64,000 nt of DNA from Chryseobacterium soli (GTDB lineage: Bacteria; Bacteroidota; Bacteroidia; Flavobacteriales; Weeksellaceae): assembly GCF_000737705.1 (NCBI RefSeq), contig NZ_JPRH01000008.1:186001-250000 (forward strand). The letters are read 5' to 3'. Every line of letters starts with the position of its first letter. The stretch's first letter is position 1. A program made the position numbers and the translations under genes. The notes beneath the pieces are model-generated. The model saw only the letters and a list, made by a program, of their open reading frames with translations, ran no database searches and had not been told where the DNA came from. Of the stretch, positions 27,918-36,669 are shown in pieces.

Positions 27918-28229
27918 TTAATGATTAAATCCTTTTCCGAAAGCTTCCAAAAATTTCAGGCCTCCAAAAATGAGTATGGATATGATTAATGATAAAAAGA
28001 ACAACACCTTGGCTATTGTGTAACGTTTACCTTTATAATAAAAAGCATAACTTCCCAATACAACCGTAACGCTTGCGGACAGATAAAAAACATTGTATAA
28101 CATATGATTTTCATCATTATAAGTGCAGTTGAGGAATAGATTAACTATTGCTATAATGATGATCATCAGCAATACCGAGAGTCTGCTGTTTTTTCGGTTT
28201 TGCATTTCTGTTTTTGATACTTTTATCAT
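27918..28229 (-). CDS. Small membrane protein, three predicted helices
   Basis: The 103-residue protein has helices at about 17-34, 44-60 and 73-92 with a basic loop YYKGKRYT. It is 5 bases upstream of the DUF2931-like gene and is probably co-translated with it. No function is recognised. Confidence 0.6.
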   Translation of the reverse strand: MIKVSKTEMQNRKNSRLSVLLMIIIIAIVNLFLNCTYNDENHMLYNVFYLSASVTVVLGSYAFYYKGKRYTIAKVLFFLSLIISILIFGGLKFLEAFGKGFNH

Positions 28230-28248
28230 CAGTTCTATTTTTTTTGTA

Positions 28249-28539
28249 TTAATTCAAAATTTCATCAAACCAAGATTCTAATTTAACCTTATCGTTCTGG
28301 TTTATGTCTTTGTTTGTAATACCTTTTTTTGTGAGTTTTGAAAAAAAAGGAAGCAGAAGCATTTGTGTTTTTTCATCACCTGCATTTTTTGCATTTATAT
28401 ATTCTTTGCAAAGATTAAAAAACAAGGCTGCAAATCTTTCCACATTTTCATTTTCAAAAGAGGGCAAATCCGGAATCTGTAATTTTTTTTTGTTTTCGAC
28501 AGCAAAAGGAAACATACTCATTTTATATAATAGGCTCAT
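28249..28539 (-). CDS. Small hypothetical protein, paralogue of the next gene
   Basis: The 96-residue protein shares its layout with the gene at 28552-28851: a short hydrophobic start, a DLPSFENENVE-like segment, a helix with LCKEYINAKNAGDEKTQ, and a C-terminal KLESWFDEILN. The neighbour has IPNPPDLENN, LYKELAVAVYNNDEES and KIAGWLIELYN at the same places. An alternative start is MSMFPFAV. The function is unknown; tandem diverged copies are typical of immunity-type genes. Confidence 0.6.
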   Translation of the reverse strand: MSLLYKMSMFPFAVENKKKLQIPDLPSFENENVERFAALFFNLCKEYINAKNAGDEKTQMLLLPFFSKLTKKGITNKDINQNDKVKLESWFDEILN

Positions 28540-28551
28540 TATTTGTCTTTT

Positions 28552-28851
28552 TTAATAATTATATAATTCTATCAACCAACCCGCTATTTTTGATGTATCT
28601 TTTCCGTCCAGTTTCATCTGTATTTTTACTCCTTCTGATGAAATTTTCGAAACATGAGATCGTAAAGATTTTATGGATTCTTCATCATTATTATAGACGG
28701 CAACAGCCAGCTCTTTATACAGTACCAAATATTTTTTCATATATTTTTCTGCCATGTTATTTTCTAAATCCGGCGGATTCGGTATTGCTTCTAGATCAAT
28801 ACTTTGGTGGTGAACAAGCATTAAAAAAGGAAGTTCAAACATTTTTTTCAT
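28552..28851 (-). CDS. Small hypothetical protein, paralogue of the previous gene
   Basis: I start at MKKMFELPFLMLVHH (28851; 99 residues), which aligns with the start of its paralogue at 28249-28539; the frame is open to 28953. Shared features are the Pro/Asn segment IPNPPDLENN, a central helix and a C-terminal Trp helix (SKIAGWLIELYNY). No domain is recognised. Confidence 0.6.
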   Translation of the reverse strand: MKKMFELPFLMLVHHQSIDLEAIPNPPDLENNMAEKYMKKYLVLYKELAVAVYNNDEESIKSLRSHVSKISSEGVKIQMKLDGKDTSKIAGWLIELYNY

Positions 28852-28977
28852 TGTCTTTTTTAAATTATCTATTAATTTTTTAAAACAGTTTTTTCGCCAC
28901 GTTACGATTTGAAAACGATTGAAATTTCTAAATTGTGAAGTTTCTTTTTTCAAAAATTTAATATATCTTGGATTTTT

Positions 28978-29208
28978 CTAGCCTGTTTTGGTGCTGTAAT
29001 AATAATTTTCGTCTTCACCGTACAACCACCCATCTCCAGAACCTTGGTTCATTTTTGTAGCCCGAAATTTTAATAATGAACTTTCATCGGGAATAATGTA
29101 GTTACGGTCTGTTGTTTTCCTCCACAAATTTTCAAAGAGAAAAATGGTTTTGCCCAATCAAAAGATAATTCCCCAAATAATAAAGCTTAAGAATAGAAGT
29201 TTTTTCAT
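28978..29208 (-). pseudogene. Short exported-protein gene broken by an in-frame TGA
   Basis: From ATG 29208 the frame gives MKKLLFLSFIIWGIIF and then TGA at codon 17 (29158-29160). It continues without shift for 59 codons (LGKTIFLFENLWRKTTDRNY, GSGDGWLYGEDENYYYSTKT) to TAG at 28978. Coding character on both sides argues for a recent nonsense mutation or a sequencing error in a 76-residue gene. An internal restart would lose the signal segment. Confidence 0.6.
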
Positions 29209-29216
29209 TATCGCTT

Positions 29217-29660
29217 TTATATTTTTTCATTCAATTTTTTATATACTAAAAAATATAAAATGCAGAAATAGATACTTCCACAAACCAAAATAGGAAAAAA
29301 TGAAATCCACAAAGTAGAAATCCATTCTTCTGTAGTGGTAAAAGTACTCCAGGAAGCTTCTCTTTCTATAAAAGTTATATTGTTAATCCACAACCAAAGG
29401 CCAATTAATATGACCATATTTAGTATTAATTGGATTGGCTTTTTCATTTTCAGCCAATTACTAATCAATAAAAACAATCCAATGATAATGATTGTTATAG
29501 CGCTCAACCAAAATAAATCTAACTCCAGAATGCAATCTAAACAAGAACTGGAAGGTTGATTGTCATAAGGTTTCATCGCCCAATAACTTTCCACAAATGT
29601 GAGTACTCCTGTTATCATTAGCTGCAATAGTAAAGTAAATGCGTTGATTCGTTTCTTCAT
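29217..29660 (-). CDS. Integral membrane protein of unknown function
   Basis: The 147-residue protein has four predicted helices (about 8-25, 48-66, 75-92, 118-140). A short loop between the first two carries SSSCLDC. It follows the broken small gene by 8 bases on the same strand. The function is unknown. Confidence 0.6.
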   Translation of the reverse strand: MKKRINAFTLLLQLMITGVLTFVESYWAMKPYDNQPSSSCLDCILELDLFWLSAITIIIIGLFLLISNWLKMKKPIQLILNMVILIGLWLWINNITFIEREASWSTFTTTEEWISTLWISFFPILVCGSIYFCILYFLVYKKLNEKI

Positions 29661-29833
29661 TATTTGGTAAATAAAAAAAATTATAAAAAAAACTCATTGA
29701 TAGTGAAAGACTTAGTGCTACACTTTGTGTTTCAGTCATAGTTTTTATCTTTTAAAATATTAGAAAATTCAATTTTTCTAACTATTACAAGAGGAATACA
29801 TTTATTATTAAAAATTTAGGAGTTGTTTTAAAG

Positions 29834-30442
29834 TTAATTTTGTTCCAAAACATCACTAATCAGAAAAGATTTTCCGGAAGGAATCACTTTTATATCTCGA
29901 TTGTAATTGAATTTGTTTTCCGTATCAGAGATGATTACGCTAAATATCAGCTGTTCTTTTTCCGTGGTTTTATAATCGCATTTGGTTACTTTTATCAAAC
30001 CCCAATCTTGCGCTCCAACTAGAAATCCGGAATCGTAGCCTACATATTGGCAATCGAAATCGTTTTCCCATTTTTTCTGAAATTGTTGCAAGGTCAGACT
30101 TCCATCCGTATCTAAATCAATGTTTATGGCATCAGATTTATATTCTTCATATTTTTTGGTGAAAATAGTTGGCGTATTTCCGTCTGCTTCTTCATTGGTA
30201 TTTTCCTGCAAACCATTTTGCTTATTGAGGTAATTTTCGATAGAATAAATAAGCCATTTTTTTGCTTTTGCAATTTCATCGTCTTTTTTCAGAGTAGTTG
30301 TCTTGGTTTTTACAGAATCTTGCTTAGATAGCACATTTTCATTGGTTGATTTCTGTACCACACTATTTTTTGTTCTTTTTTCTACTTTATTACAAGAAAA
30401 AATGAAGAACAGAGTCACTAAAAATGGGGTTAATTTTTTCAT
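29834..30442 (-). CDS. Putative lipoprotein of unknown function
   Basis: The start at MKKLTPFLVTLFFIFSC (30442; 202 residues) gives a lipoprotein signal; the open frame to 30511 would hide it. This ATG overlaps the stop of the DUF7079-like gene by 4 bases. The mature part has a Lys/Thr-rich linker, then a globular domain with GYDSGFLVGAQDWGLIKVTK. The function is unknown. Confidence 0.65.
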   Translation of the reverse strand: MKKLTPFLVTLFFIFSCNKVEKRTKNSVVQKSTNENVLSKQDSVKTKTTTLKKDDEIAKAKKWLIYSIENYLNKQNGLQENTNEEADGNTPTIFTKKYEEYKSDAINIDLDTDGSLTLQQFQKKWENDFDCQYVGYDSGFLVGAQDWGLIKVTKCDYKTTEKEQLIFSVIISDTENKFNYNRDIKVIPSGKSFLISDVLEQN

Positions 30443-30810
30443 GTATTTATTATTCTTTGTTCTATTTGATTCCAGCCATCTCTTCGAATCCAGTAAAATA
30501 ACGCATTCCAAAACTTATAGTTTAATCTATAAAATCGATTTTCTCTTTTTTGATAATGCTTTATGCATTCTGATAATAACCAGTCTTCATCAAAATCAGT
30601 CCAAGCTCCAGAAATATTTAATAAGTTTGGCTGAAGAAGTGGAAAAACCTTCATCAAATCAATTTGTTTTATATCTTTTATATGAAGTCCGGATTTTTGA
30701 AAAATGATTGCCATATGGTCAAAATCTTTACATGTCAATTCATTGTCTAAATAGAACTTAGACAATGCTATCCAAATTGGTTTTCGGTTTTCTAATTCCG
30801 TACTATTCAT
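30439..30810 (-). CDS. DUF7079-like small protein
   Basis: The 123-residue protein begins NRKPIWIALSKFYLDNELTC, the start typical of DUF7079 (RxPVWxALSxLFLDTEL), and is helical with many aromatic residues. It has no signal. It overlaps both neighbours by 4 bases (30439-30442 and 30807-30810), so three genes are coupled. The family has no established function; its place in a cluster like this fits an immunity or accessory role, which is inference. Confidence 0.6.
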   Translation of the reverse strand: MNSTELENRKPIWIALSKFYLDNELTCKDFDHMAIIFQKSGLHIKDIKQIDLMKVFPLLQPNLLNISGAWTDFDEDWLLSECIKHYQKRENRFYRLNYKFWNALFYWIRRDGWNQIEQRIINT

Positions 30811-30947
30811 TTTTTATTTATAATAGGAAATGTCATCCTTATTTCTTTACTTTTTATTGTGGATTCTATGGTAATGCTGTCTTTGATAATTTTTACCGAT
30901 AAAAAAGCAATAATGAGTGAAGTGATGCTATTTTGGAAGGTTTTCAT
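30807..30947 (-). CDS. 46-residue peptide coupled to the DUF7079-like gene
   Basis: From ATG 30947 the frame reads MKTFQNSITSLIIAFLSVKI, then IKDSITIESTIKSKEIRMTF and PIINKK. The stop overlaps the next ATG by 4 bases, and the last part recurs as a relic at 23794-23880 (KEIRLTFPIIK). Both points support a real gene or a recent relic. One membrane-like segment lies at about 8-22. The function is unknown. Confidence 0.45.
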   Translation of the reverse strand: MKTFQNSITSLIIAFLSVKIIKDSITIESTIKSKEIRMTFPIINKK

Positions 30948-30968
30948 TTTTCTCTTATTCCGCAGTAA

Positions 30969-31604
30969 TTAGCCATTCTTTAGCAATACGTTTTGTTCTT
31001 TCCGCATTTTATTTAATAATGCATCCAGATAAGTCTGTATTTTTTTTGGTAATGTTTTTATAGAATCGTCTTTTTTAAACGTTCGGCAGTCGTCCAAACT
31101 GCATTCTACCGCCCGAATTCCATATTTTATGCCTTTGTAGATCGTGAAAATTTTTACTCGAGAAATTTCGCCATCATTACTTTTAGAACCATAAACAATA
31201 ATGGGATCTATTTTCCCGTCTCCGTCAATGTCTTTGAAAGAAGAATACTTACTCCAAAACCAAATGCTGGTTTCTGGAAATTCTACATCATTCGTTGAAA
31301 TAATTTCGTCTTTTATACTCCATTTTTCTACAAAACCGCCGTGATCGTTTAACATGGCTATCGCCATAATTTTGTTATTCAAGCTGTCTGATTTTATAAT
31401 TTTTGTTTGGTTTTCACACAACAAAACATTGTAAATACCATCCTTATCTTTGTATTCATAAGCTTTATAAATAGGATACGGAATGTTTTCAAACTCGTTA
31501 CTCAAATTCTGGGTTTCGGTTTTTGATAAAACCCTGCTTGTAGTTTGTGAAAAAATGATAGTTGAAGTAAGGAAAAATGCAATAAATAATGTTACTTTTT
31601 TCAT
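30969..31604 (-). CDS. Exported protein with a Ca-binding-like DxDGDGxxD loop
   Basis: The 211-residue protein has a signal peptide ending TIIFSQ. It contains FKDIDGDGKIDPIIVYGS at about 125-142, an EF-hand or FG-GAP-type calcium loop, and a region with paired cysteines (VECSLDDCRTF, about 170-180). A similar loop (DLNGDGNKEII) occurs in the island lipoprotein at 44525. It overlaps its upstream neighbour by 4 bases. Confidence 0.68.
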   Translation of the reverse strand: MKKVTLFIAFFLTSTIIFSQTTSRVLSKTETQNLSNEFENIPYPIYKAYEYKDKDGIYNVLLCENQTKIIKSDSLNNKIMAIAMLNDHGGFVEKWSIKDEIISTNDVEFPETSIWFWSKYSSFKDIDGDGKIDPIIVYGSKSNDGEISRVKIFTIYKGIKYGIRAVECSLDDCRTFKKDDSIKTLPKKIQTYLDALLNKMRKEQNVLLKNG

Positions 31605-31888
31605 TGATTAAAATTCTTTATTTGGCCTTTCTTGATGACCGATTTTGCAATAAAAAATAAAAGGATAATAACAGGATAATAAATAACTGATAATTCAGTA
31701 TCTAAAAGCTGTAATAAACTTAATTCATCTTCATAATACAGATTTAATTCGCCAAAATTTTTCATATAATACTCCTGAAGTGAAAGATAATCTATGTAGA
31801 AATATATAAGGGGTAAAATAATTAATATTGAAAATACAATCATTACTATTCTATATTTTGTGATTTTTCTGTTCATATCTTGTTTCAA
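31601..31888 (-). CDS. Small two-helix membrane protein
   Basis: The 95-residue protein has two membrane helices (about 11-29 and 67-84) around an acidic loop (EYYMKNFGELNLYYEDELSL). It overlaps the next gene by 4 bases (31601-31604). No family is recognised. Confidence 0.58.
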   Translation of the reverse strand: MKQDMNRKITKYRIVMIVFSILIILPLIYFYIDYLSLQEYYMKNFGELNLYYEDELSLLQLLDTELSVIYYPVIILLFFIAKSVIKKGQIKNFNQ

Positions 31889-32016
31889 CTACATGTTGTA
31901 CATTTTATTATTAGTCAATATTTTATAATATGTCTTCGACTTCGCTCAGACTGACAATGCTCCAAAACGCTCTATTAAAGGAATATAACACTCCACAAAA
32001 AAGTATTCTGTGTTTA

Positions 32017-32400
32017 TTATCTTTCTGTAGTTCTTTCCAAAGATTTTGCCGTATCGGAAATTTTCACAGTAAGCGTTTTTAAGTAATACGTTTCTACTGG
32101 CATTTGTCCTATGTAAGAAAAAACACGTTCTCCAATCGGATCTTTCCCGATGGATTTAAAAACAGGATATAACTGCACAATAACTTCATTGGTATTTTCA
32201 GTGGTTTCTACTTCCATATTCTCCAACAATCTTCCACCAGTACTGATAGAACTGTAATTACCGGAAACTGTATAAGTTCCGGATGCATCAATATCCATAT
32301 TTTTTATAACCAAACCTTCTATTTTACCCTTTTGCAGGGTATTTGCTTTATTACAGGCAATGAACAAGAAAAAAATTGTAAGAGAAAAAATTATTTTCAT
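32017..32400 (-). CDS. Small putative lipoprotein
   Basis: The 127-residue protein has the lipoprotein signal MKIIFSLTIFFLFIAC (lipidated Cys16). The mature part is beta-rich with DIDASGTYTVSGNYSSISTG and a C-terminal strand TYYLKTLTVKISD. It has no recognised domain. Confidence 0.66.
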   Translation of the reverse strand: MKIIFSLTIFFLFIACNKANTLQKGKIEGLVIKNMDIDASGTYTVSGNYSSISTGGRLLENMEVETTENTNEVIVQLYPVFKSIGKDPIGERVFSYIGQMPVETYYLKTLTVKISDTAKSLERTTER

Positions 32401-32428
32401 TTTGGGCTTTTAAATTTCATACTATTTT

Positions 32429-33637
32429 TTAATCTAAATTATTCAGATAATCGTCTAATTTTTTACGATCCGACTGATCTAATTTTTCCCGGATGGTAAA
32501 CAAATACAATACTTCCTGCCTTATTTCGTCTATCGTTCCTTTTACATATACCAAACTATTTTCGCCTTGGGTGAGGTACATATCGCAAACTTGTCCTGCA
32601 TAATTTTTTAAATGTTTTGCAACTTCCTGATTGCCAAATTTTGGTAAATCGTCTTTTATCCGGAAACAATATTTGGGTAAAGCATTTTTTTGATTTCCCG
32701 AAATATCTTCATCCATCGCCAAATTGCTTTCTGAAGAATTTTCTTTTTTGTAGGTGGACTCGTATTTTGGCAGGTCGTTTTCAGCGGTTGATACTTCATT
32801 TGTTGCATCTTCTGCTGATTTTGCAGCATCTGCAACGGTACTTCTTGCCGCTTCTGATGCAGCTTTTGTTGCTTCTGCTATACCTTTATCTGCATTATAT
32901 TTTTCTTCTGCCAATTTTAGAGAATCCCGAAATTTTGTTTCTTTTTGTATCTCTTTTTTCCTGTCAAAATATACGGTTTGTGCTATTTTTTCAGATTTTA
33001 TAAGCATTGTATATTCTGTGTCATAGTCTTTTTCATCTCCAATTTTCACCACCAACCCCTTTGGGAAAATGTTTTTAGAATTGGCATTTACCCCATAGTA
33101 ATTGGTCATTATGAAAAGTAAATTGCTGTTATTGGTTGTGTTTCCGTCATCAATACAAACTTTTAATGTGGAATGAGAATCATCAGGATTTTCAACGCTA
33201 TCGGCATCAGTAAAATTTCGATTTCTATATTTTAACGAATATTGGGTGCAATTATATTCGCCTACTTTCTCTTTAACATTTAGGTTGGTAACCTCGTAAT
33301 TGGGTTTGGTTTCTTTATCAATATCAAAACTCATTTCGTATTGTGGGTTATAAGTTAAGCGGTTATTTATCCCAAAACTTACCCAAGAAAATCCCGAATC
33401 ATCATAAAAAAAGGATTGTGAAGAGTTGTAAGAGTCTGCAAATCTTGGATTTGTAATAAGAAGTCCTTCGCTGTTATTCGCAAAAACCTCTAAAGCGAGG
33501 ATGAACTGCTTATTGTCATTGTATTTTTTTGTAATACTTTGGTACGTAAATTTGTTGGCAAAATCTATTTTTTTTTCTTGTGCGAAAATGGTTGAAGCAA
33601 ATAGTATTGCTAGAAATAATGTGACTCTTTTTTTCAT
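32429..33637 (-). CDS. Exported protein with Ala-rich coiled segment
   Basis: The 402-residue protein has a signal peptide ending ASTIFAQ. An N-terminal beta domain (about 25-215, with VGEYNCTQYSLKYRNRNFTD) is followed by a helical, Ala-rich, probably coiled stretch at about 245-285 (EATKAASEAARSTVADAAKS) and a C-terminal domain with AKHLKNYAGQVCDMYLTQGE resembling an OB or Ig-like fold. The function is unknown. Confidence 0.68.
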   Translation of the reverse strand: MKKRVTLFLAILFASTIFAQEKKIDFANKFTYQSITKKYNDNKQFILALEVFANNSEGLLITNPRFADSYNSSQSFFYDDSGFSWVSFGINNRLTYNPQYEMSFDIDKETKPNYEVTNLNVKEKVGEYNCTQYSLKYRNRNFTDADSVENPDDSHSTLKVCIDDGNTTNNSNLLFIMTNYYGVNANSKNIFPKGLVVKIGDEKDYDTEYTMLIKSEKIAQTVYFDRKKEIQKETKFRDSLKLAEEKYNADKGIAEATKAASEAARSTVADAAKSAEDATNEVSTAENDLPKYESTYKKENSSESNLAMDEDISGNQKNALPKYCFRIKDDLPKFGNQEVAKHLKNYAGQVCDMYLTQGENSLVYVKGTIDEIRQEVLYLFTIREKLDQSDRKKLDDYLNNLD

Positions 33638-33695
33638 TTAGATAAGTGTTATTTTTATTTAATATTTTGATTATGCATACATTACAGGTATATTT

Positions 33696-34232
33696 TCAAT
33701 CGCCTTCTTCGGTAAAATGAACACTCACTTCTGTGCAAAAATTATCAACAAGTGTAAATTCCAAAGTAGTCCAAGCATCTCTATCTTCTAAGGAAATTGC
33801 ACTTATTTTGGTAGAATTTTTATTGGTTTTATAATCCCATTTTTGATCCACCGAAAAATTGGGATAATCTAAATAAGCATTCAATATTTCTTTTCGTGTA
33901 CTTCCAACCCCCATCCCGTTTTTGGTGCGAAATTTTGGGCTTTTTGTAGCCAGAGCTGAAATTTGCAAAACATTCGGTTCGGTTTCACTCACGTAGTTTT
34001 CCGTAATTTCTACTTCTATTTCTTCTCCGGAATATTTTACCATATTCTTTTTTCGATTTTCTTGGGAATGATCGGTTAACTGCAAAGATGTTTTAGCTAT
34101 TTTTTCGGCTTCCTCTTTTGTCATTTTTATTTTGTAGGATCCGATTCTTAAAGTAGTGAGATTAGGGTTTTCTTGGGCAAAAGAAAATCCAAAACTAAAT
34201 ATAAATAGTAGTGCAAAAAGAGATTTTTCCAT
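33696..34232 (-). CDS. Exported protein of unknown function
   Basis: The 178-residue protein has a signal peptide ending FGFSFAQ. The mature domain contains TLRIGSYKIKMTKEEAEKIA and GMGVGSTRKEILNAYLDYPN, the latter like the helix of small beta-lactamase-inhibitor-like or SmpA-type repeats. It is the first gene of the long minus-strand cluster and is divergent from the TPR/HTH regulator, which may control the cluster. Confidence 0.68.
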   Translation of the reverse strand: MEKSLFALLFIFSFGFSFAQENPNLTTLRIGSYKIKMTKEEAEKIAKTSLQLTDHSQENRKKNMVKYSGEEIEVEITENYVSETEPNVLQISALATKSPKFRTKNGMGVGSTRKEILNAYLDYPNFSVDQKWDYKTNKNSTKISAISLEDRDAWTTLEFTLVDNFCTEVSVHFTEEGD

Positions 34233-34422
34233 TTTTCAAAAGTGTTTTTATAATAAAAATAGGGTGCAAATGTATATGAAATCCGTTTCAAACAGATCAA
34301 AAAAGCATCTACAAAGTATCTACACGTTTTTGTTTTTTTTCAAAAAAACACCTAAACAAATGATAAACAAACAATTAAATATTTAAGCAAAATAATTACC
34401 TTTATAGAATTGTTTTTCATTT

Positions 34423-36264
34423 ATGCAGTTACGGTATTTTATTTTTTTATTGATTTTTTCAACTTCATTATTTTCTCAACAAAAAAAATGGGAAACGCTT
34501 CAAGTACAAATTGCCCAGGAAAAAGATTGGGGCAAAAAAGCCATTCTAACAGCAGATTTGGCAGCGGATTTTCGTTTTATTGATATTAAGAAAAGCTATC
34601 AATTGGCAAATGAAGCCATAGAAATGAGCGAAAATTCAAAAAATATGGAAAGCCAAATAAAAACCCATATTTTCTGTACCAAAGTTTTCAAAAAAGCAGA
34701 CAGTATTTCGCAAATGATTAACTCTGGTAATGAAGCGCTGAAATTGTCTCAAAAACTCAATAATAAAATTTTACTTGGTCTTTCTTGGCACAACAAAGGT
34801 TTTGTAGAAATGAATTTGTATGAATCGGATCTGGCAATGCAATATTTTTTTAAATCGCTGGAATTGCTGGAATCTTCTAAAGAATATGTTACCATTTCTA
34901 AAAATTATTACTACATCTACGGACTTTATGCCGAAAAAGGAGAATTAGACAAGGAAATAAAATATGCCAATTCCTGCATTGAATTTGCCGAAAAAAGTAT
35001 GGATCCGGAAACGTTGTGTTTGGCTTATCAAGCAATTGGAACGGTTTTCTCGGATCAATATGAAAAAACTTCAAAGCCGGAAATGTGGCAAAAATCGGTA
35101 AAAGCGTTTGAAAAATCTTTGGCGATTTTTAATGAAAATTCGGAGCAAATTGTGTCTCAAAATCAATTCGGAATTGTGTCTTTGAATTTGGCAAATCTTT
35201 ATATAAGCCAAGAAAGACCACTTCAAAAAGACAAAATTCTTTTCTATACGAAATCTGCTATCGAAAATGCAAAGAAAAATAATGATATTATTATTCAGGT
35301 AAATGCATTGCAGATTTTGAGTGATTTGGCAAAAAAAGAAAAAAACGACTCTAAAGCTGAAAAACATCTATTACAAGCGAAAGACTTGGTGGAAAAAAAT
35401 ACCTTCAAAGACGAATACCTTAATTCTTCAGTGTATTATTCGTTAGCCAATTTTTATGAAGAAAAAAAGAAACCGAATGAAGCACTTTTTTTCTATAAAA
35501 AATACATTGATTATTTTTCTAAACTAAATGATCATCGCAAAAAAAGTAATATCAGGATTTTAGAAGCCAAATTCCAAACCCAGAAAAAAGAAGAGCAACT
35601 GCAACTTCTAACCCAAAAAAACAGATTACAAGAATCCCTAATTTACTTGTATTTAGCAATGGCTATTTTGGCTATTTTGGGAAGTGTGTTTTTGTATCGT
35701 TCTAATAAATTTAAATTAAAATTTGAAAAACAAAAATCCATTGTCTTGGAAACTCAAAAAGAAGAGGCCGAGCTTTTGACAAAATTAAAAGAAGAAGAAA
35801 ATGCAAGAATAGAAGCCGAAAACAGATTAATTGTAACGCAAAAAGAGCAAATGCAAAAGCAATTATTAGCGGGTGCATTGCAAATAGAACACAAAAATGA
35901 GTTGCTACAAAGTCTGAAAGAAAAATTTAATCAAGAAAAATTTACTGACAAAGCTCAACTTAAACTGCACCAAATTCTACAATCGGAAATGCAAATTGAC
36001 AATAATCTGGATCAGGTGAAAAATGATTTACAAGATATAAATCCGGAATTTTTTAAAAAGCTAAACGAAAAATCGGGTCAAAAACTCACCACTTTGGATT
36101 TAAAATATTGTGCCGCCATTCATTCAAATCTGAATACCAAACAAATTGCAATGCTCTTTTCTGTAGAACCAGAAAGTGTACGAATGAGCAAATACCGTAT
36201 AAAACAGAAGTTAAATTTAGGGAAAAATGATGATTTGGAAGATTATCTGAAAACAATTAGGTAA
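34423..36264 (+). CDS. TPR-repeat membrane regulator with C-terminal LuxR-like HTH
   Basis: The 613-residue protein has a signal peptide (ending LFSQ) and a periplasmic TPR array (about 40-390). One membrane helix follows (about 405-425, LIYLYLAMAILAILGSVFLY), then a long cytosolic coiled coil (430-520), then an HTH near the C-terminus (LDLKYCAAIHSNLNTKQIAM then LFSVEPESVRMSKYRIKQKL). Such flavobacterial proteins carry a DNA-binding domain directly behind a TPR sensor. A near-consensus box TACCTTTA lies at 34397. It is divergent from the exported-protein cluster and may regulate it. Confidence 0.82.
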   Translation: MQLRYFIFLLIFSTSLFSQQKKWETLQVQIAQEKDWGKKAILTADLAADFRFIDIKKSYQLANEAIEMSENSKNMESQIKTHIFCTKVFKKADSISQMINSGNEALKLSQKLNNKILLGLSWHNKGFVEMNLYESDLAMQYFFKSLELLESSKEYVTISKNYYYIYGLYAEKGELDKEIKYANSCIEFAEKSMDPETLCLAYQAIGTVFSDQYEKTSKPEMWQKSVKAFEKSLAIFNENSEQIVSQNQFGIVSLNLANLYISQERPLQKDKILFYTKSAIENAKKNNDIIIQVNALQILSDLAKKEKNDSKAEKHLLQAKDLVEKNTFKDEYLNSSVYYSLANFYEEKKKPNEALFFYKKYIDYFSKLNDHRKKSNIRILEAKFQTQKKEEQLQLLTQKNRLQESLIYLYLAMAILAILGSVFLYRSNKFKLKFEKQKSIVLETQKEEAELLTKLKEEENARIEAENRLIVTQKEQMQKQLLAGALQIEHKNELLQSLKEKFNQEKFTDKAQLKLHQILQSEMQIDNNLDQVKNDLQDINPEFFKKLNEKSGQKLTTLDLKYCAAIHSNLNTKQIAMLFSVEPESVRMSKYRIKQKLNLGKNDDLEDYLKTIR

Positions 36265-36343
36265 CACAATTATTTGTAAAGTATCAATAGATCCGCTACA
36301 AAAATGACTTAAATTTATAGTGTAAAGTTTAAAACCTTTATCC

Positions 36344-36530
36344 ATGAATAAACAGCAACAGCAAGTCAAAGCTCTCAAAGTTTGGCTTAAAATCTACTTA
36401 GAATCGGAGATCTGTAACAAAAACGGCTTTATACTGTGGAATTGCATTTACAGCTATTGATGACTGCACAAGAATAAAAATTATTAATGTCTACTCTTGT
36501 AAAAAGCAGAAAGTATTATCCATTTTTTAG
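36344..36530 (+). pseudogene. IS481-like transposase remnant
   Basis: An ATG at 36344 opens MNKQQQQVKALKVWLKIYLE, like the N-terminal HTH region of IS481-type transposases. After a deletion and frame change, CGIAFTAIDDCTRIKIINVY and KKQKVLSIF follow, ending at 36530. AIDDCTR carries the first catalytic Asp of the DDE core. The rest of the gene and the terminal repeats are missing. It lies 18 bases outside the left island repeat. Confidence 0.6.
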
Positions 36531-36548
36531 GTGAAGTTTTGAATACAT

Positions 36549-36564
36549 TCTATTTGCCGATACA
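36549..36564 (+). repeat. Left attachment repeat (att core)
   Basis: TCTATTTGCCGATACA is identical to 52813-52828 inside the mnmE end. Extending three bases gives 19 with one mismatch (GAA here, AAA there). This is the far copy left by site-specific integration. Confidence 0.75.
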
Positions 36565-36606
36565 GAAAGTGTACTACTTGCTGTTTATGCAACTTTACAA
36601 TAAAGT

Positions 36607-36623
36607 AGTATCACGATTAGTAA
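36607..36623 (+). repeat. Putative integrase accessory (arm-type) site, left end
   Basis: AGTATCACGATTAGTAA is identical in sequence and orientation to 52693-52709 at the right end. A two-mismatch copy lies before the integrase gene (50159-50180). It sits 43 bases inside the left att core. The role as recombinase or excisionase binding site is inferred. Confidence 0.5.
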
Positions 36624-36669
36624 ACACTAATTGCAATACTACTTAGAATACAAAAAAAAAGAAATTTGG

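Noticed and set aside
32617..33026. Overlapping plus-strand frames opposite the Ala-rich exported protein
   Set aside because: The Leu/Ala-rich products mirror the Ala-rich coil of the real gene on the other strand.
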